Shown: positions 1-8,103 of the stretch, one piece after another | How the letters are laid out: each line of letters opens with the position of its first letter | Position numbering within the stretch: position 1 is the first letter of the stretch | Assembly (NCBI GenBank): GCA_963833375.1 | Contig: CAWHXR010000010.1 | Span: forward strand, 310,001 to 374,000 | Direction of reading: 5' to 3' | Source: DASUPK01 sp963833375 | GTDB lineage: Bacteria; Actinomycetota; Thermoleophilia; Solirubrobacterales; 70-9 | Length of the DNA stretch: 64,000 bases | Notes under the pieces: model-generated | Database searches by the model: none | What the model was told of the DNA's origin: nothing | Seen by the model: only the letters and a program-made list of their open reading frames with translations | Made by a program: the position numbers and the translations under genes

Positions 1-393
1 GAGGCCGAAGAAGCGCTCGGGGTGGCCGCTGCCGGAGGCGAGCTCGTCCAGTGAGAGCGAGGAGGTGGTCGTCGCCAGGTCGGCATCGGCCGCGGCATCG
101 CCCACGGTCTTGAGCAGCTCGACCTTCGGCTCGACCTCCTCGAGCACGGCCTCGATCACGACGTCGCAGTCGGCGAGATCGCCTGGCTCGGTGGTCACCT
201 TGACCCGCTTCGCGTCGGCTCGATCGACCTTCGCGCAGAGCGAATGGGCCCGTTCCTCCGCCTTCCAGGCCGACGCGTCGGACCGCGCCAGGAGCACGGT
301 CCTCGAGCCGACGCTGGCACAGGCCGCGAGCCCGCAGGCGATCGTCCCGCTGCCCGCGATCGCCGGCCGCTCATAGGTCTCAAAGCCCGCCAC
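1..393 (-). CDS. 3-hydroxyacyl-CoA dehydrogenase, NAD-binding part (3' end cut by window edge)
   Basis: The N-terminal 131 codons read on the minus strand from a GTG at 393. The start is chosen because an in-frame TGA lies just upstream. Near residue 12 there is a glycine-rich nucleotide-binding stretch (AIAGSGTIACGLAAC), followed by the DVVIEAVLEEVEPK segment and the SSLSLDELA segment typical of the Rossmann domain of 3-hydroxyacyl-CoA/3-hydroxybutyryl-CoA dehydrogenases, which oxidise L-3-hydroxyacyl-CoA with NAD. The glycine motif is GxGxxxxG-like but lacks the usual run of residues before it, so the start could be off. Lying next to a thiolase fits beta-oxidation or butyrate-type metabolism. 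Confidence 0.8.
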   Translation of the reverse strand, partial: MAGFETYERPAIAGSGTIACGLAACASVGSRTVLLARSDASAWKAEERAHSLCAKVDRADAKRVKVTTEPGDLADCDVVIEAVLEEVEPKVELLKTVGDAAADADLATTTSSLSLDELASGSGHPERFFGL

Positions 394-422
394 GCGAGGT
401 GTGTATCACGCGCGCGGCCGCC

Positions 423-458
423 CCAGGCACGCGATTGGGGGTTTTCTACGGTGCCTGG
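423..458. promoter_or_regulatory. 8-bp inverted repeat between divergent genes
   Basis: CCAGGCAC (423-430) and GTGCCTGG (451-458) are perfect inverted arms separated by 20 nt. They sit about 30 nt upstream of the minus-strand dehydrogenase start and 80 nt upstream of the cupredoxin gene. This could be an operator or an RNA stem-loop; the sequence alone does not decide. Confidence 0.4.
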
Positions 459-539
459 CCCAGTGGTCGCCACCCTGGCCGTCCGGCGCGGAAGGGAGGA
501 TGCTCCGCGACGTCCAATTACCGAGAGAGGGAGGAGCGA

Positions 540-1022
540 ATGGGATCCAGGCTATGGCTGCTCGCTGCTGGACTGACCCTGGTTGCCGGATTGGTGATCG
601 CAGGCTGCGGTGGCAGCAGCTCGGATACGACCTCGACGAGCGCCGCATCCGGCTCTCAGACGGGGACGACGGGAGGCAGCTCCCTCACCGTGAAGATGAC
701 CGACTTCGCGTTCACGCCGTCCGATCCGACGGTCAAGTCCGGGACGCTTCGGATCAGTTCCCCCAACGATGGCCAGGTCGAGCACGAGCTCGTGGTGCTG
801 AAGACCGACAAGCCCGCCGGCTCGCTGCCGGTGAAGGGCAACGAGGTCGATGAGGAGGGCCTCGAGGCCAAGGGCGTCGAGAACGCGGGCGAGATCGAGG
901 AGGTCGGCCCGGGTCAGACGAAGAGCAATGACTTCAAGCTCACCCCCGGCAAGTACGTGATGATCTGCAACCTCCCCGGCCACTACCAGCAGGGGATGTA
1001 CGGGACGCTCACCGTCCAGTAG
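540..1022 (+). CDS. Cupredoxin-like copper-binding lipoprotein
   Basis: A 160-residue exported protein. The ATG at 540 follows a purine-rich ribosome site (GAGGGAGGAG). An N-terminal hydrophobic segment ends in a lipobox (VIAGCGG, Cys about residue 22), so it is probably lipid-anchored outside the membrane. A low-complexity Ser/Thr/Gly linker follows, then a plastocyanin-like fold. The type 1 copper ligands are visible: His in VEHELVV, then Cys, His and Met in YVMICNLPGHYQQGMYG near the C-terminus. Such proteins carry electrons to or from membrane oxidases or store copper. The partner is not identifiable here. A hairpin terminator follows directly. Confidence 0.88.
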   Translation: MGSRLWLLAAGLTLVAGLVIAGCGGSSSDTTSTSAASGSQTGTTGGSSLTVKMTDFAFTPSDPTVKSGTLRISSPNDGQVEHELVVLKTDKPAGSLPVKGNEVDEEGLEAKGVENAGEIEEVGPGQTKSNDFKLTPGKYVMICNLPGHYQQGMYGTLTVQ

Positions 1023-1049
1023 CCGGCATCCAGAGAGCTCGGGAGTGAC

Positions 1050-1080
1050 GGGGGCGCCCATCGGGCGCCCCTCGTCGTTC
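1050..1080 (+). terminator. Rho-independent-like terminator of the cupredoxin gene
   Basis: A GC-only hairpin (GGGGCGCCC, 3-nt loop, GGGCGCCCC) is followed by TCGTCGTTC. The T-tract is weak, as is common in GC-rich actinobacteria. Confidence 0.6.
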
Positions 1081-1090
1081 CGGCTCCAAA

Positions 1091-1124
1091 CTGACTGGCT
1101 GACTCGCCAGTCAATCGGTATGCT
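1091..1124 (+). promoter_or_regulatory. TetR-like operator and promoter of the thiolase gene
   Basis: TGACTGGC and GCCAGTCA form a perfect 8-bp inverted repeat with a 6-bp spacer (1092-1113). It overlaps a second imperfect palindrome (TGACTC-GC-CAGTCA). A -10-like TATGCT lies at 1119-1124, so a bound repressor would block the promoter. Nearly the same sequence precedes the acyl-CoA dehydrogenase gene at about 6648. The style resembles FadR/AcrR-type TetR operators of fatty-acid genes, which is inference. Confidence 0.6.
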
Positions 1125-1173
1125 CTGTCTACGAGCTTGGTTGCTTGAAGAAACCGACTGAGGAGGGTCCGAG

Positions 1174-2361
1174 GTGGCTGAGAACGGAAAGTTCAGTGGA
1201 CGCGAGGTAGTGATCGTGGAGGCCGCCCGGTTGCCGGTTGGCCGCGGGCACGAGGAGAAGGGCTACTACAAGGACGCCCACGCATCGAGCCTGCTGGCGA
1301 AGAGCTATGCGTCGGTGATCGAGAGGGCCGGGATCGACGCCTCCGAGGTCGAGGACGTCGTCGCCGGCTGCGTCCAGCAGTTCGGCGAGCAGGGCATCAA
1401 CATCGCCCGCAACGCCTGGCTCGAGGCCGGGCTCCCGATCGAGACGCCCGCCACGACCGTCGACCGCCAGTGCGGCTCGGCTCAGCAGGCCGTCAACTTC
1501 GGCGCCGCGCTGGTCGCCTCCGGCGTCCATGACGTCGTCATCGGCGGCGGGGTCGAGCACATGGGCCACATCTCCTTCGCCGACTCCGCCGAGGTGATGA
1601 AGGAGCATGGCTTCGCCTTCTCCCCCGCCCTGATGGAGCGCTACAACCTCGTCCCGCAGGGCATCTCGGCCGAGATGATCGCCGACAAGTGGGAGATCCC
1701 CCGCTCCGAGCTCGACGAGATCGCTCTGCGCTCCCACCAGCTCGCCCACCAGGCGACCGAGGAGGGGCGCTTCGAGCGGGAGATCATCCCGTGGAAGAAC
1801 AACGGCGACACCTACGTCACGGACCAGGGCATTCGCCCGCCGACCGAGGGCTCCCTCGAGAAGCTGGCTTCGCTGAAGCCGGCCTTCAAGGAGGACGGCA
1901 AGATCACCGCCGGCAACTCCTCGCAGGTCTCGGACGGCGCCGCCGCGGTGATGCTGACGACGCCCGAGAAGGCCAAGGAGCTCGGGCTGACCCCGCGCGC
2001 CAAGATCGTCGACCAGACGACCGTCGGCGTCGATCCGGTGATGATGCTGACCGGCCCGATTCCCGCCACGCGGCTGATCCTGAAGCGCAACGGGATGAAG
2101 ATGGACGACATCGACCTGATCGAGATCAACGAGGCCTTCGCCTCAGTCGTCGCCGCCTGGCGCCGGGAGCTGGAGCCCGAGATGGACCGCGTCAACGTCA
2201 ACGGTGGCGCGATCGCGATCGGTCATCCGCTGGGCTCCACCGGCGCGCGCCTGATCACCACCCTGCTCCACGAGCTGGAGCGCTCCGACAAGGAGACGGG
2301 CCTGGTGACCATGTGCTGCGGCGGCGGGCTCGGCACCGGAACGCTGATCCGGCGCGTCTGA
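1174..2361 (+). CDS. Acetyl-CoA acetyltransferase (thiolase)
   Basis: A 395-residue thiolase, the normal family length. It starts at GTG 1174 behind an AGGAGGG ribosome site at 1161. The acyl-accepting cysteine is Cys100 in TTVDRQCGSAQQAV. The C-terminal half has the NEAFA motif, the GGAIAIGHPLGSTGAR histidine motif and the second catalytic cysteine in MCCGGGLGTG. It either cleaves 3-ketoacyl-CoA with CoA in beta-oxidation or condenses two acetyl-CoA; the sequence does not decide. The TetR-like operator upstream is shared with the acyl-CoA dehydrogenase at 6730, which favours a degradative role. Confidence 0.93.
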   Translation: MAENGKFSGREVVIVEAARLPVGRGHEEKGYYKDAHASSLLAKSYASVIERAGIDASEVEDVVAGCVQQFGEQGINIARNAWLEAGLPIETPATTVDRQCGSAQQAVNFGAALVASGVHDVVIGGGVEHMGHISFADSAEVMKEHGFAFSPALMERYNLVPQGISAEMIADKWEIPRSELDEIALRSHQLAHQATEEGRFEREIIPWKNNGDTYVTDQGIRPPTEGSLEKLASLKPAFKEDGKITAGNSSQVSDGAAAVMLTTPEKAKELGLTPRAKIVDQTTVGVDPVMMLTGPIPATRLILKRNGMKMDDIDLIEINEAFASVVAAWRRELEPEMDRVNVNGGAIAIGHPLGSTGARLITTLLHELERSDKETGLVTMCCGGGLGTGTLIRRV

Positions 2362-2397
2362 TCTCACAGCCGGCCGCCGGCTGGCGTTGAGGTAGCG

Positions 2398-3069
2398 ATG
2401 CCCTCGAGGCCCGCAGGCGCGCATACGCGAAAGCCGGCCCAGAAGTGGAGCGCGGACGACCGCGAGCTGATGCGCGCGGACAAGGTCCTGCGGCGGGTGA
2501 TGGAGGAGCAGGGCCCGATCCACCCCGAGATGGATCGCCGCGGCAGCCGGCCGGATCCCTACGAGGCGCTCGCTCGCGCGATCGTCGGCCAGCAGCTCTC
2601 CACGAAGGCCGCCGCCTCGATCTGGGCGAAGCTCCTCGACCAGTTCGGCGGCAGGACTCCGACGCCCGAGCAGATCCTCCGCAAGCGCCGCGAAACCCTG
2701 CGGAAGGCGGGCCTGTCTGCCGCCAAGGTGGAGTTCCTGAGGGACCTCGCCGCGCGGGTGAAGGGCGGCGAGCTCGACCTGAAGCGGCTCTCGAAGCTCT
2801 CCGACGAGGACGTGATCGCCGAGCTGATCGAGGTCAAGGGCATCGGCCGCTGGACCGGGGAGATGTTCCTGATCTTCCACCTCGGCAGGCCGGACGTCGT
2901 CTCCGTCGGCGACCTCGGCATCCGGCGTGCGGTTCAGATCGCCTACGGAATGGACGACCTTCCCGGACCGGAGGAGCTCGAACGGATCGCCGAGGAGTGG
3001 CGGCCGCATCGGACCCTGGCCTGTCTCTATCTGTGGCGCTCCCTCCACAACACTCCGACCAGCGACTAG
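2398..3069 (+). CDS. DNA-3-methyladenine glycosylase II-like (HhH-GPD) base-excision enzyme
   Basis: A 223-residue protein of the HhH-GPD superfamily, which removes alkylated bases from DNA. The helix-hairpin-helix with its LIEVKGIGRWTGEMF stretch lies at about residues 143-157. The catalytic aspartate is in the following VSVGDLGIRRAV segment (Asp172). The early AIVGQQLSTKAA helix is also characteristic of AlkA-type enzymes. The protein is shorter than E. coli AlkA because the N-terminal beta domain is missing, as in many bacterial MagIII/AlkA-like proteins. It lies 37 nt behind the thiolase and may be cotranscribed. Confidence 0.9.
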   Translation: MPSRPAGAHTRKPAQKWSADDRELMRADKVLRRVMEEQGPIHPEMDRRGSRPDPYEALARAIVGQQLSTKAAASIWAKLLDQFGGRTPTPEQILRKRRETLRKAGLSAAKVEFLRDLAARVKGGELDLKRLSKLSDEDVIAELIEVKGIGRWTGEMFLIFHLGRPDVVSVGDLGIRRAVQIAYGMDDLPGPEELERIAEEWRPHRTLACLYLWRSLHNTPTSD

Positions 3070-3070
3070 C

Positions 3071-3229
3071 GTGGACGAGGTGAACGCGATTCTCGACGCG
3101 GCACAGAGGGGCACCGATCAGATCAAGGCCGACCCGAGATTGCTCACCCAGCAGGGTGCCGATTCCTACAGGGACGCGAACCGGCTCTCGAAGGAGTACG
3201 GCCTGGTCGTCTGCGGGCAGGGCGGCTGA
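3071..3229 (+). CDS. Small hypothetical protein (52 aa)
   Basis: GTG at 3071 lies 2 nt after the glycosylase stop, and the stop lies 6 nt before the TTG of the next gene, so the spacing is operon-like. The product is hydrophilic and probably helical (VDEVNAILDAAQRG near the start), with a single cysteine near the C-terminus (VVCGQGG). I do not recognise the family. Coding potential is supported mainly by the tight packing and by the lack of a competing gene on the other strand. Confidence 0.5.
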   Translation: MDEVNAILDAAQRGTDQIKADPRLLTQQGADSYRDANRLSKEYGLVVCGQGG

Positions 3230-3234
3230 GTCGC

Positions 3235-4260
3235 TTGGCGGCGCTCGATCGCATCTCGATAGCCGCGATCGGGGATACCCCGGCGGACCTCGCAGAGCAG
3301 GCGGGATCCGCCGAGGCCGCCGGCATCGACTGCGTCTGGGCCCCCGAGCTCTTTCGCAGCTCGGTGACGCAGGCGACCTGGCTGGCGGCCAAGACCGAGA
3401 AGGTCGAGGTCGGGACCGGCATCGCGTGGGCGTTCACCCGGAGCGCTTTCATTCTCGCGGTCAGCGCCCTCGACATCGACGAGATGGCCGGGGGGCGGTT
3501 CCGGCTCGGCCTCGGAGCCGGGGTCAAGCGACTCAATGAGACCTGGCACTCGGTGGACTACGGCAAGCCGGCGCCGCATTTGCGCGAGACGATCGAGGCC
3601 ACCCGCCTGATCATGGAGAAGGCGTCGAGCGGCGAGCCGATCCGGTACGAGGGCCGCTATATCGACATCGAGGTCAAGGGCTGGATCCGGCCCCACAAGC
3701 CGGTTCGGGAGCGGGTCCCGATCTATGCCGCGGCGATGCGGGAGGGGATGTGCCGGATGGCCGGCGACGTCGCCGACGGCCTGATCGGCCACCCAATGTG
3801 CCCCGTGCGCTGGCTCGACGAGGTCGTCGTCCCGAGCTTCGAGACGGGCCTGCAGCGGTCCGGCCGACAGCGGTCGGACCTGGACTTCATCCCGACGATC
3901 ACCTGCGCGATCGACGATGACGAGGCCCGCGCCCTGGACGCGGCGAGACGCACGATCGCCTTCTACTCGACGGTCCGCACCTACAAGCCGCTCTGGGAGA
4001 TGCACGGCTTCGCCGACGCCGCCGAGGCGGCTGGGAACGCCTTCCGCAAGGGCGATCTGGCCGCCGTACCCGAGCAGATCCCCGACGAGATGGTCGAGGC
4101 CTTCACGGCCGCCGGGCCGATCGACAAAGTGCGGGAGCGCGTCGCCGAGGTCGCCGAGCGCGGCGACGGCGTCTTCCTCACCCCCGCGACCTACTTCATC
4201 CCGCCCGAGCAGATCGGCGAGTACCAGGCCCGGATCGTCGAGGCCTTCGGTCCCGCTTGA
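3235..4260 (+). CDS. LLM-class (luciferase-like, F420-type) oxidoreductase
   Basis: 341 residues with the TIM-barrel pattern of bacterial luciferase-like monooxygenases and F420-dependent dehydrogenases: LAEQAGSAEAAGIDCVWAPE near the N-terminus, VEVGTGIAWAFTRSAF, RFRLGLGAG and VPIYAAAMREGMCRMAGDVADGLIG (given in two pieces of one stretch). Thermoleophilia and other actinobacteria carry many such enzymes using F420 or FMN; the substrate cannot be read from sequence. TTG at 3235 is the start that keeps the first beta strand (LDRISIAAIGD). The C-terminal TAAGPIDKVRERV segment is also typical. Confidence 0.87.
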   Translation: MAALDRISIAAIGDTPADLAEQAGSAEAAGIDCVWAPELFRSSVTQATWLAAKTEKVEVGTGIAWAFTRSAFILAVSALDIDEMAGGRFRLGLGAGVKRLNETWHSVDYGKPAPHLRETIEATRLIMEKASSGEPIRYEGRYIDIEVKGWIRPHKPVRERVPIYAAAMREGMCRMAGDVADGLIGHPMCPVRWLDEVVVPSFETGLQRSGRQRSDLDFIPTITCAIDDDEARALDAARRTIAFYSTVRTYKPLWEMHGFADAAEAAGNAFRKGDLAAVPEQIPDEMVEAFTAAGPIDKVRERVAEVAERGDGVFLTPATYFIPPEQIGEYQARIVEAFGPA

Positions 4261-4297
4261 ATCGCCGGCTGCTCCGCTTCGCGTCCGCTGCCAGCTC

Positions 4298-4966
4298 TCA
4301 CTGCACGCCGAGCCGGTCGGCAAGCCCAGCGATCGGGGCGGAACCTCGAATCGGCGGGCCGTGGCCGGGAAGCGTCACCTCGGGCTCCAGGTTTGCGAGC
4401 TTGCGAATCGACCGGCGCGCCTCGTCGACGTCCGGGGTGAGGTTCTCCGCCATCTCGTCCAGCCTGGTGCGGAGGGTCAGGAAGCTGATGTTCCGCAGTG
4501 TGTCGCCGCAGATCGCGACGCGGTCGGACTTGCGCCAGTAGACCACCTGACCGGGGCAATGCCCGGGCACGTGCACCACCCGGAAACCACCGACCTCGTC
4601 CCCCTCGTTGAGCACCCGGTCGACCTTGCGGGTCGGGCCCGCCCAGAGCCGCTCGTAGAACCTCGCGATCGGGGCGTCGGTCGCCCGCAGGGGCACCCGC
4701 CCCTCCATTCGATCGACGTCGTCCGCGTGGCAGGCGAGCGGGATGCCGCGTTCCTGGCAGACCGCGTCCGCGGCCCCCTGGTGGTCGGGATGGGCGTGGG
4801 TGAGCGCCAGCAGCGAGAGCTCGCGGTCCGCGGTCTGCTTGCGGATGCGGCCGGCGTCCCAGCTGCGTCCCGCATCGATCAGCACGTCGCCGGCGAGGTA
4901 GACGTTGATCAGGGGGACCGGCGGGAACTCGCTCAGGCGCCAGACGCCGTCGGCCACCTGCTTCAT
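4298..4966 (-). CDS. MBL-fold metallo-hydrolase
   Basis: A 222-residue metallo-beta-lactamase-fold hydrolase. The two-metal site is clear: His57-x-His59-x-Asp61-His62 in ALTHAHPDHQG, then HVPGHCPGQVVYW, AICGDTL and LPGHGPPI. The fold suits glyoxalase II-like or lactonase/thioesterase hydrolysis; the true substrate is unknown. The start ATG shares one base with the stop of the 80-aa gene upstream (TGATG), so the two are translationally coupled. It is the last gene of a three-gene minus-strand operon with the cell-surface protein. Confidence 0.88.
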   Translation of the reverse strand: MKQVADGVWRLSEFPPVPLINVYLAGDVLIDAGRSWDAGRIRKQTADRELSLLALTHAHPDHQGAADAVCQERGIPLACHADDVDRMEGRVPLRATDAPIARFYERLWAGPTRKVDRVLNEGDEVGGFRVVHVPGHCPGQVVYWRKSDRVAICGDTLRNISFLTLRTRLDEMAENLTPDVDEARRSIRKLANLEPEVTLPGHGPPIRGSAPIAGLADRLGVQ

Positions 4967-5208
4967 CAGTGCGCCACCCCGGTGCCGCCGCGCGGATCGC
5001 CGCTGTGCCTGGAGAGCTCCTCCAGCCGGGCGATCTGCGTCTCCCCCTCGCGCCGGACCGGGTCGTCCTCCGGCAGCGCGGCGATCAGCCTCTGGATGCG
5101 GTTGCGCACCTGGAGTGCGAAGTGGGGCGTGGATGGCCCGGCGAGGGCCCGAATGTCGTTGACGGTGACGGGCCTGCCGAGCCTGTCGGGGCGCTCGGCC
5201 TCGCTCAC
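4966..5208 (-). CDS. Small hypothetical protein (80 aa)
   Basis: The GTG at 5208 overlaps the restored stop of the upstream cell-surface gene as GTGA, and its own stop overlaps the MBL gene. The product is soluble and helical, with a VTVNDIRALAGPSTPHFALQ segment and a charged RIQRLIAALPEDDPVRREGE stretch. I do not know the family. Its frame stays open into the upstream gene because of a one-base insertion there, so a naive call would fuse the two into one 530-residue protein. The GTGA coupling argues for a separate gene. Confidence 0.6.
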   Translation of the reverse strand: MSEAERPDRLGRPVTVNDIRALAGPSTPHFALQVRNRIQRLIAALPEDDPVRREGETQIARLEELSRHSGDPRGGTGVAH

Positions 5209-6558
5209 TTCCTCTTCCCCTTCGGCGGCGCCGGAGTGGGCTCTCCCTCGATGCCGCCGGGCTGGGCGATGCCGCCGCTGGCAGTCCCCTGGTTCCCGGC
5301 GGCCGCGCCGATCTGGGCGAGCTCCGCGAGCTGGTCGATCTCCGCCTGAACCTGCCCGCCGATTGCCGTTCGCGTCTCCCATCAGCCAGATGTGGTTGTA
5401 CACGGCCCGGGTTGGATCCGTCTCGTAGCCGGGCTTGACGTCGAGCAGGAAGCTTCTCAACTCGGGTGGCAGGGCGTCGGCGGTGTCGGTGAGCAGCAGC
5501 GGCCCCCACTTGCCGCTCGACGCGAGCGAGGCCGCCGCGGCCGCGTCGAGGGGACGGTCCGCGTTCGCGAGCTCCATCCCGTGCCCCGGGTCGTTGATGT
5601 TCCAGCCGAACGAGCCGTCCGAGTAGCGGGCGAAGAACAGCGCGTTCTGGACGGCTCCGGCCGCGCCGACCCGCTGCACGGTCGCGGAGACCCTGCCGAC
5701 CTGCCGCACGACGGCCTTCGAGATCACCGACTCGGGGCCGAGGATGTAGACGGGCGCGGGGGCGTGGCGCCGCAGGGCCGCCAGGGTCGCCGAGGGGACT
5801 TGCCTGGGGCCCGTGAAGAGGACCGGATCGCCGGAGCGCGCGGCCCAGGCGGCCGCCGGCATCGCGTACCCCGCCTCCTCGGAGCTGACCAGCAGGATGT
5901 GCTGCGGCTCCTGCCGGGTGAGGCGCTGTCGGAGCTGATCGAGCGAGTTCCCGATCTCGGCGGGCGAGTCACCCGGCAGATCCTGCGACTTCAGACCCGA
6001 CGGGACCGAGGCGCCTCCCGCCGAGTAGACCGCGACGCCGCCCGATGCGCCTCCCCCTCGGGGATTGAGCTGCGCGAGGGCCTGGGTGGTGGCATCGGGC
6101 ACGGCGCCGTGCTGGCTGATCAGCACCGGGATGCGAGTCGGCGGTCCGGCCAGGACGGAGGCGGCGATCCCGGCCTGCCAGTCGTCGTCAGGCACCAGCG
6201 TCACGGCCTCCAGCGGCGGGGCCTCCGGGGCGGGGGGGTGCGTGGCGAGCGCCGCCGCCGCCGCGTCATCCGTGGGGCCCGGTCCGCTGATCCGGGTGGT
6301 GTTCCGGGTGGCGACCAGGGGGAAGCCGAGGGTTCCCACGGGCGCCTGCTGCGCGTTGTCGGTGGCGACCGCGATCGTCACCACCCGCGTCTCCCCGCCG
6401 CCGCCGCCCGAGAACGGGTTCGCGATGATCGCCCAGGCGATCAGGATCACGACGACCACGCCCGCGCCGGCGATCGCGAGCGTCCGCGGCTCGAACCTCG
6501 GGATCAGGTCGAAGCGGACCCAGTCGATCGCGTTCTGAATCGGGCGGGGCAGGCGCAC
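5205..6558 (-). CDS. Membrane-anchored cell-wall-binding-repeat-like protein, frameshifted near its end
   Basis: One N-terminal membrane helix (about residues 26-48) is followed by a long extracytoplasmic part. The pattern ILLVSSEEAGYAMPAAAWAA, DPVLFTGPRQVPSATLAALRR, PVYILGPESVISKAVVRQV, then HIWLMGD matches the cell-wall-binding repeat 2 family (PF04122-like). At about 5366-5374 an extra A (GCGAACGG where GCGACGG would keep the frame) shifts translation. Without it the protein continues ATAIGGQVQAEIDQLAEL, the expected continuation of the repeat, and ends at a TGA (5205-5207) after a Gly/Pro/Lys tail: about 450 residues. A sequencing error or a recent mutation are both possible. Confidence 0.7.
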
Positions 6559-6617
6559 GGTCGGGGAACGCTACCCGGCAGCGCGCGAAAGCCATGCGGT
6601 CTGGCGGGCTCGTGGCA

Positions 6618-6633
6618 AGTGGAAGGTTCCACT
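6618..6633. promoter_or_regulatory. Inverted repeat AGTGGAA-GG-TTCCACT
   Basis: Perfect 7-bp arms around GG, 15 nt upstream of the TetR-like operator of the acyl-CoA dehydrogenase gene. It may bind a second regulator or form part of the promoter. No other copy was noticed in the window. Confidence 0.35.
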
Positions 6634-6647
6634 TCCAGTTCGGGTAA

Positions 6648-6673
6648 ACTGGCTGACTGACCAGTCAATCAGT
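6648..6673 (+). promoter_or_regulatory. TetR-like operator upstream of acyl-CoA dehydrogenase
   Basis: ACTGGCTGACTGACCAGT carries two overlapping palindromes (ACTGG-N8-CCAGT and TGACTG-AC-CAGTCA). It matches the thiolase operator at 18 of 20 bases over ACTGGCTGACT-N2-CCAGTCA. A TetR-family fatty-acid regulator is the likely ligand; that gene is not in the window. Confidence 0.6.
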
Positions 6674-6729
6674 CTGCATCCGGCTGGATCGATCACCCCG
6701 TCGGATCCACGAAAGGACGGCTGCCTGAA

Positions 6730-8043
6730 ATGGACTTCGCGCTCACCGAGGAGCAGAGGGAGCACCGAGACTACGTCCGCAGGTTCTCGCGAGAGGTGAT
6801 TCGCCCCGTCGCGCGCAAGCACGACGAGGAGGAGAGCACTCCGTGGGAGGTGATCAAGGAGGCGCGGAAGTGGGGGCTCCAGGGCCTCGAGCACATGCAG
6901 CGGATGGGCACCGATCCGGGCGGCCAGTACGGCGTGATCACCGCGGAGGAGCTCCACTGGGGCTGCGCCGGCATCGCCCTCGCGATCCAGGGATCCGGCC
7001 TGGCCGCGGCCGGCATCGCCGCGTCCGGGACCCCAGAGCAGATCGCGGAGTGGGTGCCGCAGTGCTTCGGCACCGATGACGAGATCAAGCTCGGCGCCTA
7101 CGCGGTCACCGAGCCGCAGGCGGGCTCCGACGTGAAGAGCCTGAAGAGCACGGCCGAGCTCGATGGGGACGAGTGGGTGCTCAACGGGACCAAGGTCTTC
7201 ATCACGAACGGCGGCATCGCCGACGTCCACGTGGTCGTCGCGACCGTCGACCCCGAGCTCGGGCATCGCGGCCAGGCCTCCTTCGTCGTGGGCAAGGGCA
7301 CGCCGGGCCTGAAGCAGGGCAAGAAGGAGTCGAAGATCGGCATCCGCGCCTCCCACACCGCCGAGGTGATCCTCGAGGACTGCCGGATCCCGGTCGAGAA
7401 CCTGCTCGGCGGGATGGACAAGCTGAACAAGAAGCTCGAGCGTGCCCGCTCGGGGCAGAAGGCAGGGTCCTCCAACGCCCTGGCGACCTTCGAGATGACC
7501 CGCCCGATCGTCGGCGCCTCGGCCCTCGGCATCGCCCAGGCCGCGTACGAGTGGACGCTCGAATACCTCGGCGACCAGACCGTGGACGGCGGCAAGCCCG
7601 CGCTCGAGGAGCAGCGGATCCAGCAGGTGCTCGCCGACGTCGCGACCGAGATCGATTCCGCCCGGCTGCTGGTGCAGCGCGCGGCGTGGATGGGCCGCAA
7701 CGGCCTCCCGATGACGGGCGGCCAGGGCTCGATGTCGAAGCTCAAGGCCGGGGACGTGACGATGTGGGCGACCACCACCCTGATGGACCTGGTCGGCCCC
7801 TACGCGCAGACGACCGACTGCCCGCTCGAGAAGTGGTTCCGCGACGCCAAGATCTACCAGCTGTTCGAGGGCACCGCCCAGGTGCAGCGACTGGTGATCT
7901 CGCGGATGCAGGCGCGGACCTACCAGGAGCGCTTCGCCGAGGCGGCCGAGGTCGCCGGGCAGGCGGTCAACGGCCCCGCCACCAAAGGCGCCGGCCAGAG
8001 CGGGTCGGAGGCGGAGCGCGAGCCCGCCACCACCGCCGCGTAG
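6730..8043 (+). CDS. Acyl-CoA dehydrogenase
   Basis: 437 residues with the three-part acyl-CoA dehydrogenase fold. N-terminal helices begin MDFALTEEQREHRDYVRRF. The FAD-binding middle domain has YAVTEPQAGSDVKSL and VFITNGG. The C-terminal domain ends in the signature YQLFEGTAQVQRLVISR, where the glutamate of FEGT is the catalytic base of medium/short-chain enzymes. It oxidises acyl-CoA to trans-2-enoyl-CoA and passes electrons to ETF. A low-complexity Gly/Ala/Glu tail of about 35 residues follows the fold. The start is ATG 6730 after GAAAGGA. Control is probably by the TetR-like operator just upstream. Confidence 0.93.
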   Translation: MDFALTEEQREHRDYVRRFSREVIRPVARKHDEEESTPWEVIKEARKWGLQGLEHMQRMGTDPGGQYGVITAEELHWGCAGIALAIQGSGLAAAGIAASGTPEQIAEWVPQCFGTDDEIKLGAYAVTEPQAGSDVKSLKSTAELDGDEWVLNGTKVFITNGGIADVHVVVATVDPELGHRGQASFVVGKGTPGLKQGKKESKIGIRASHTAEVILEDCRIPVENLLGGMDKLNKKLERARSGQKAGSSNALATFEMTRPIVGASALGIAQAAYEWTLEYLGDQTVDGGKPALEEQRIQQVLADVATEIDSARLLVQRAAWMGRNGLPMTGGQGSMSKLKAGDVTMWATTTLMDLVGPYAQTTDCPLEKWFRDAKIYQLFEGTAQVQRLVISRMQARTYQERFAEAAEVAGQAVNGPATKGAGQSGSEAEREPATTAA

Positions 8044-8069
8044 AGCCGCCTGCAACCTGCTTTTCAGTA

Positions 8070-8083
8070 GCCCGCCAGCGGGC
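8070..8083 (+). terminator. Short GC hairpin after acyl-CoA dehydrogenase
   Basis: GCCCGC-CA-GCGGGC followed by GTTC, centred in the 60-nt gap before the M23 peptidase gene. The stem is strong but short with almost no T-tract, so termination is only plausible. Confidence 0.4.
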
Positions 8084-8103
8084 GTTCAACCTTTGACGCT
8101 CAG

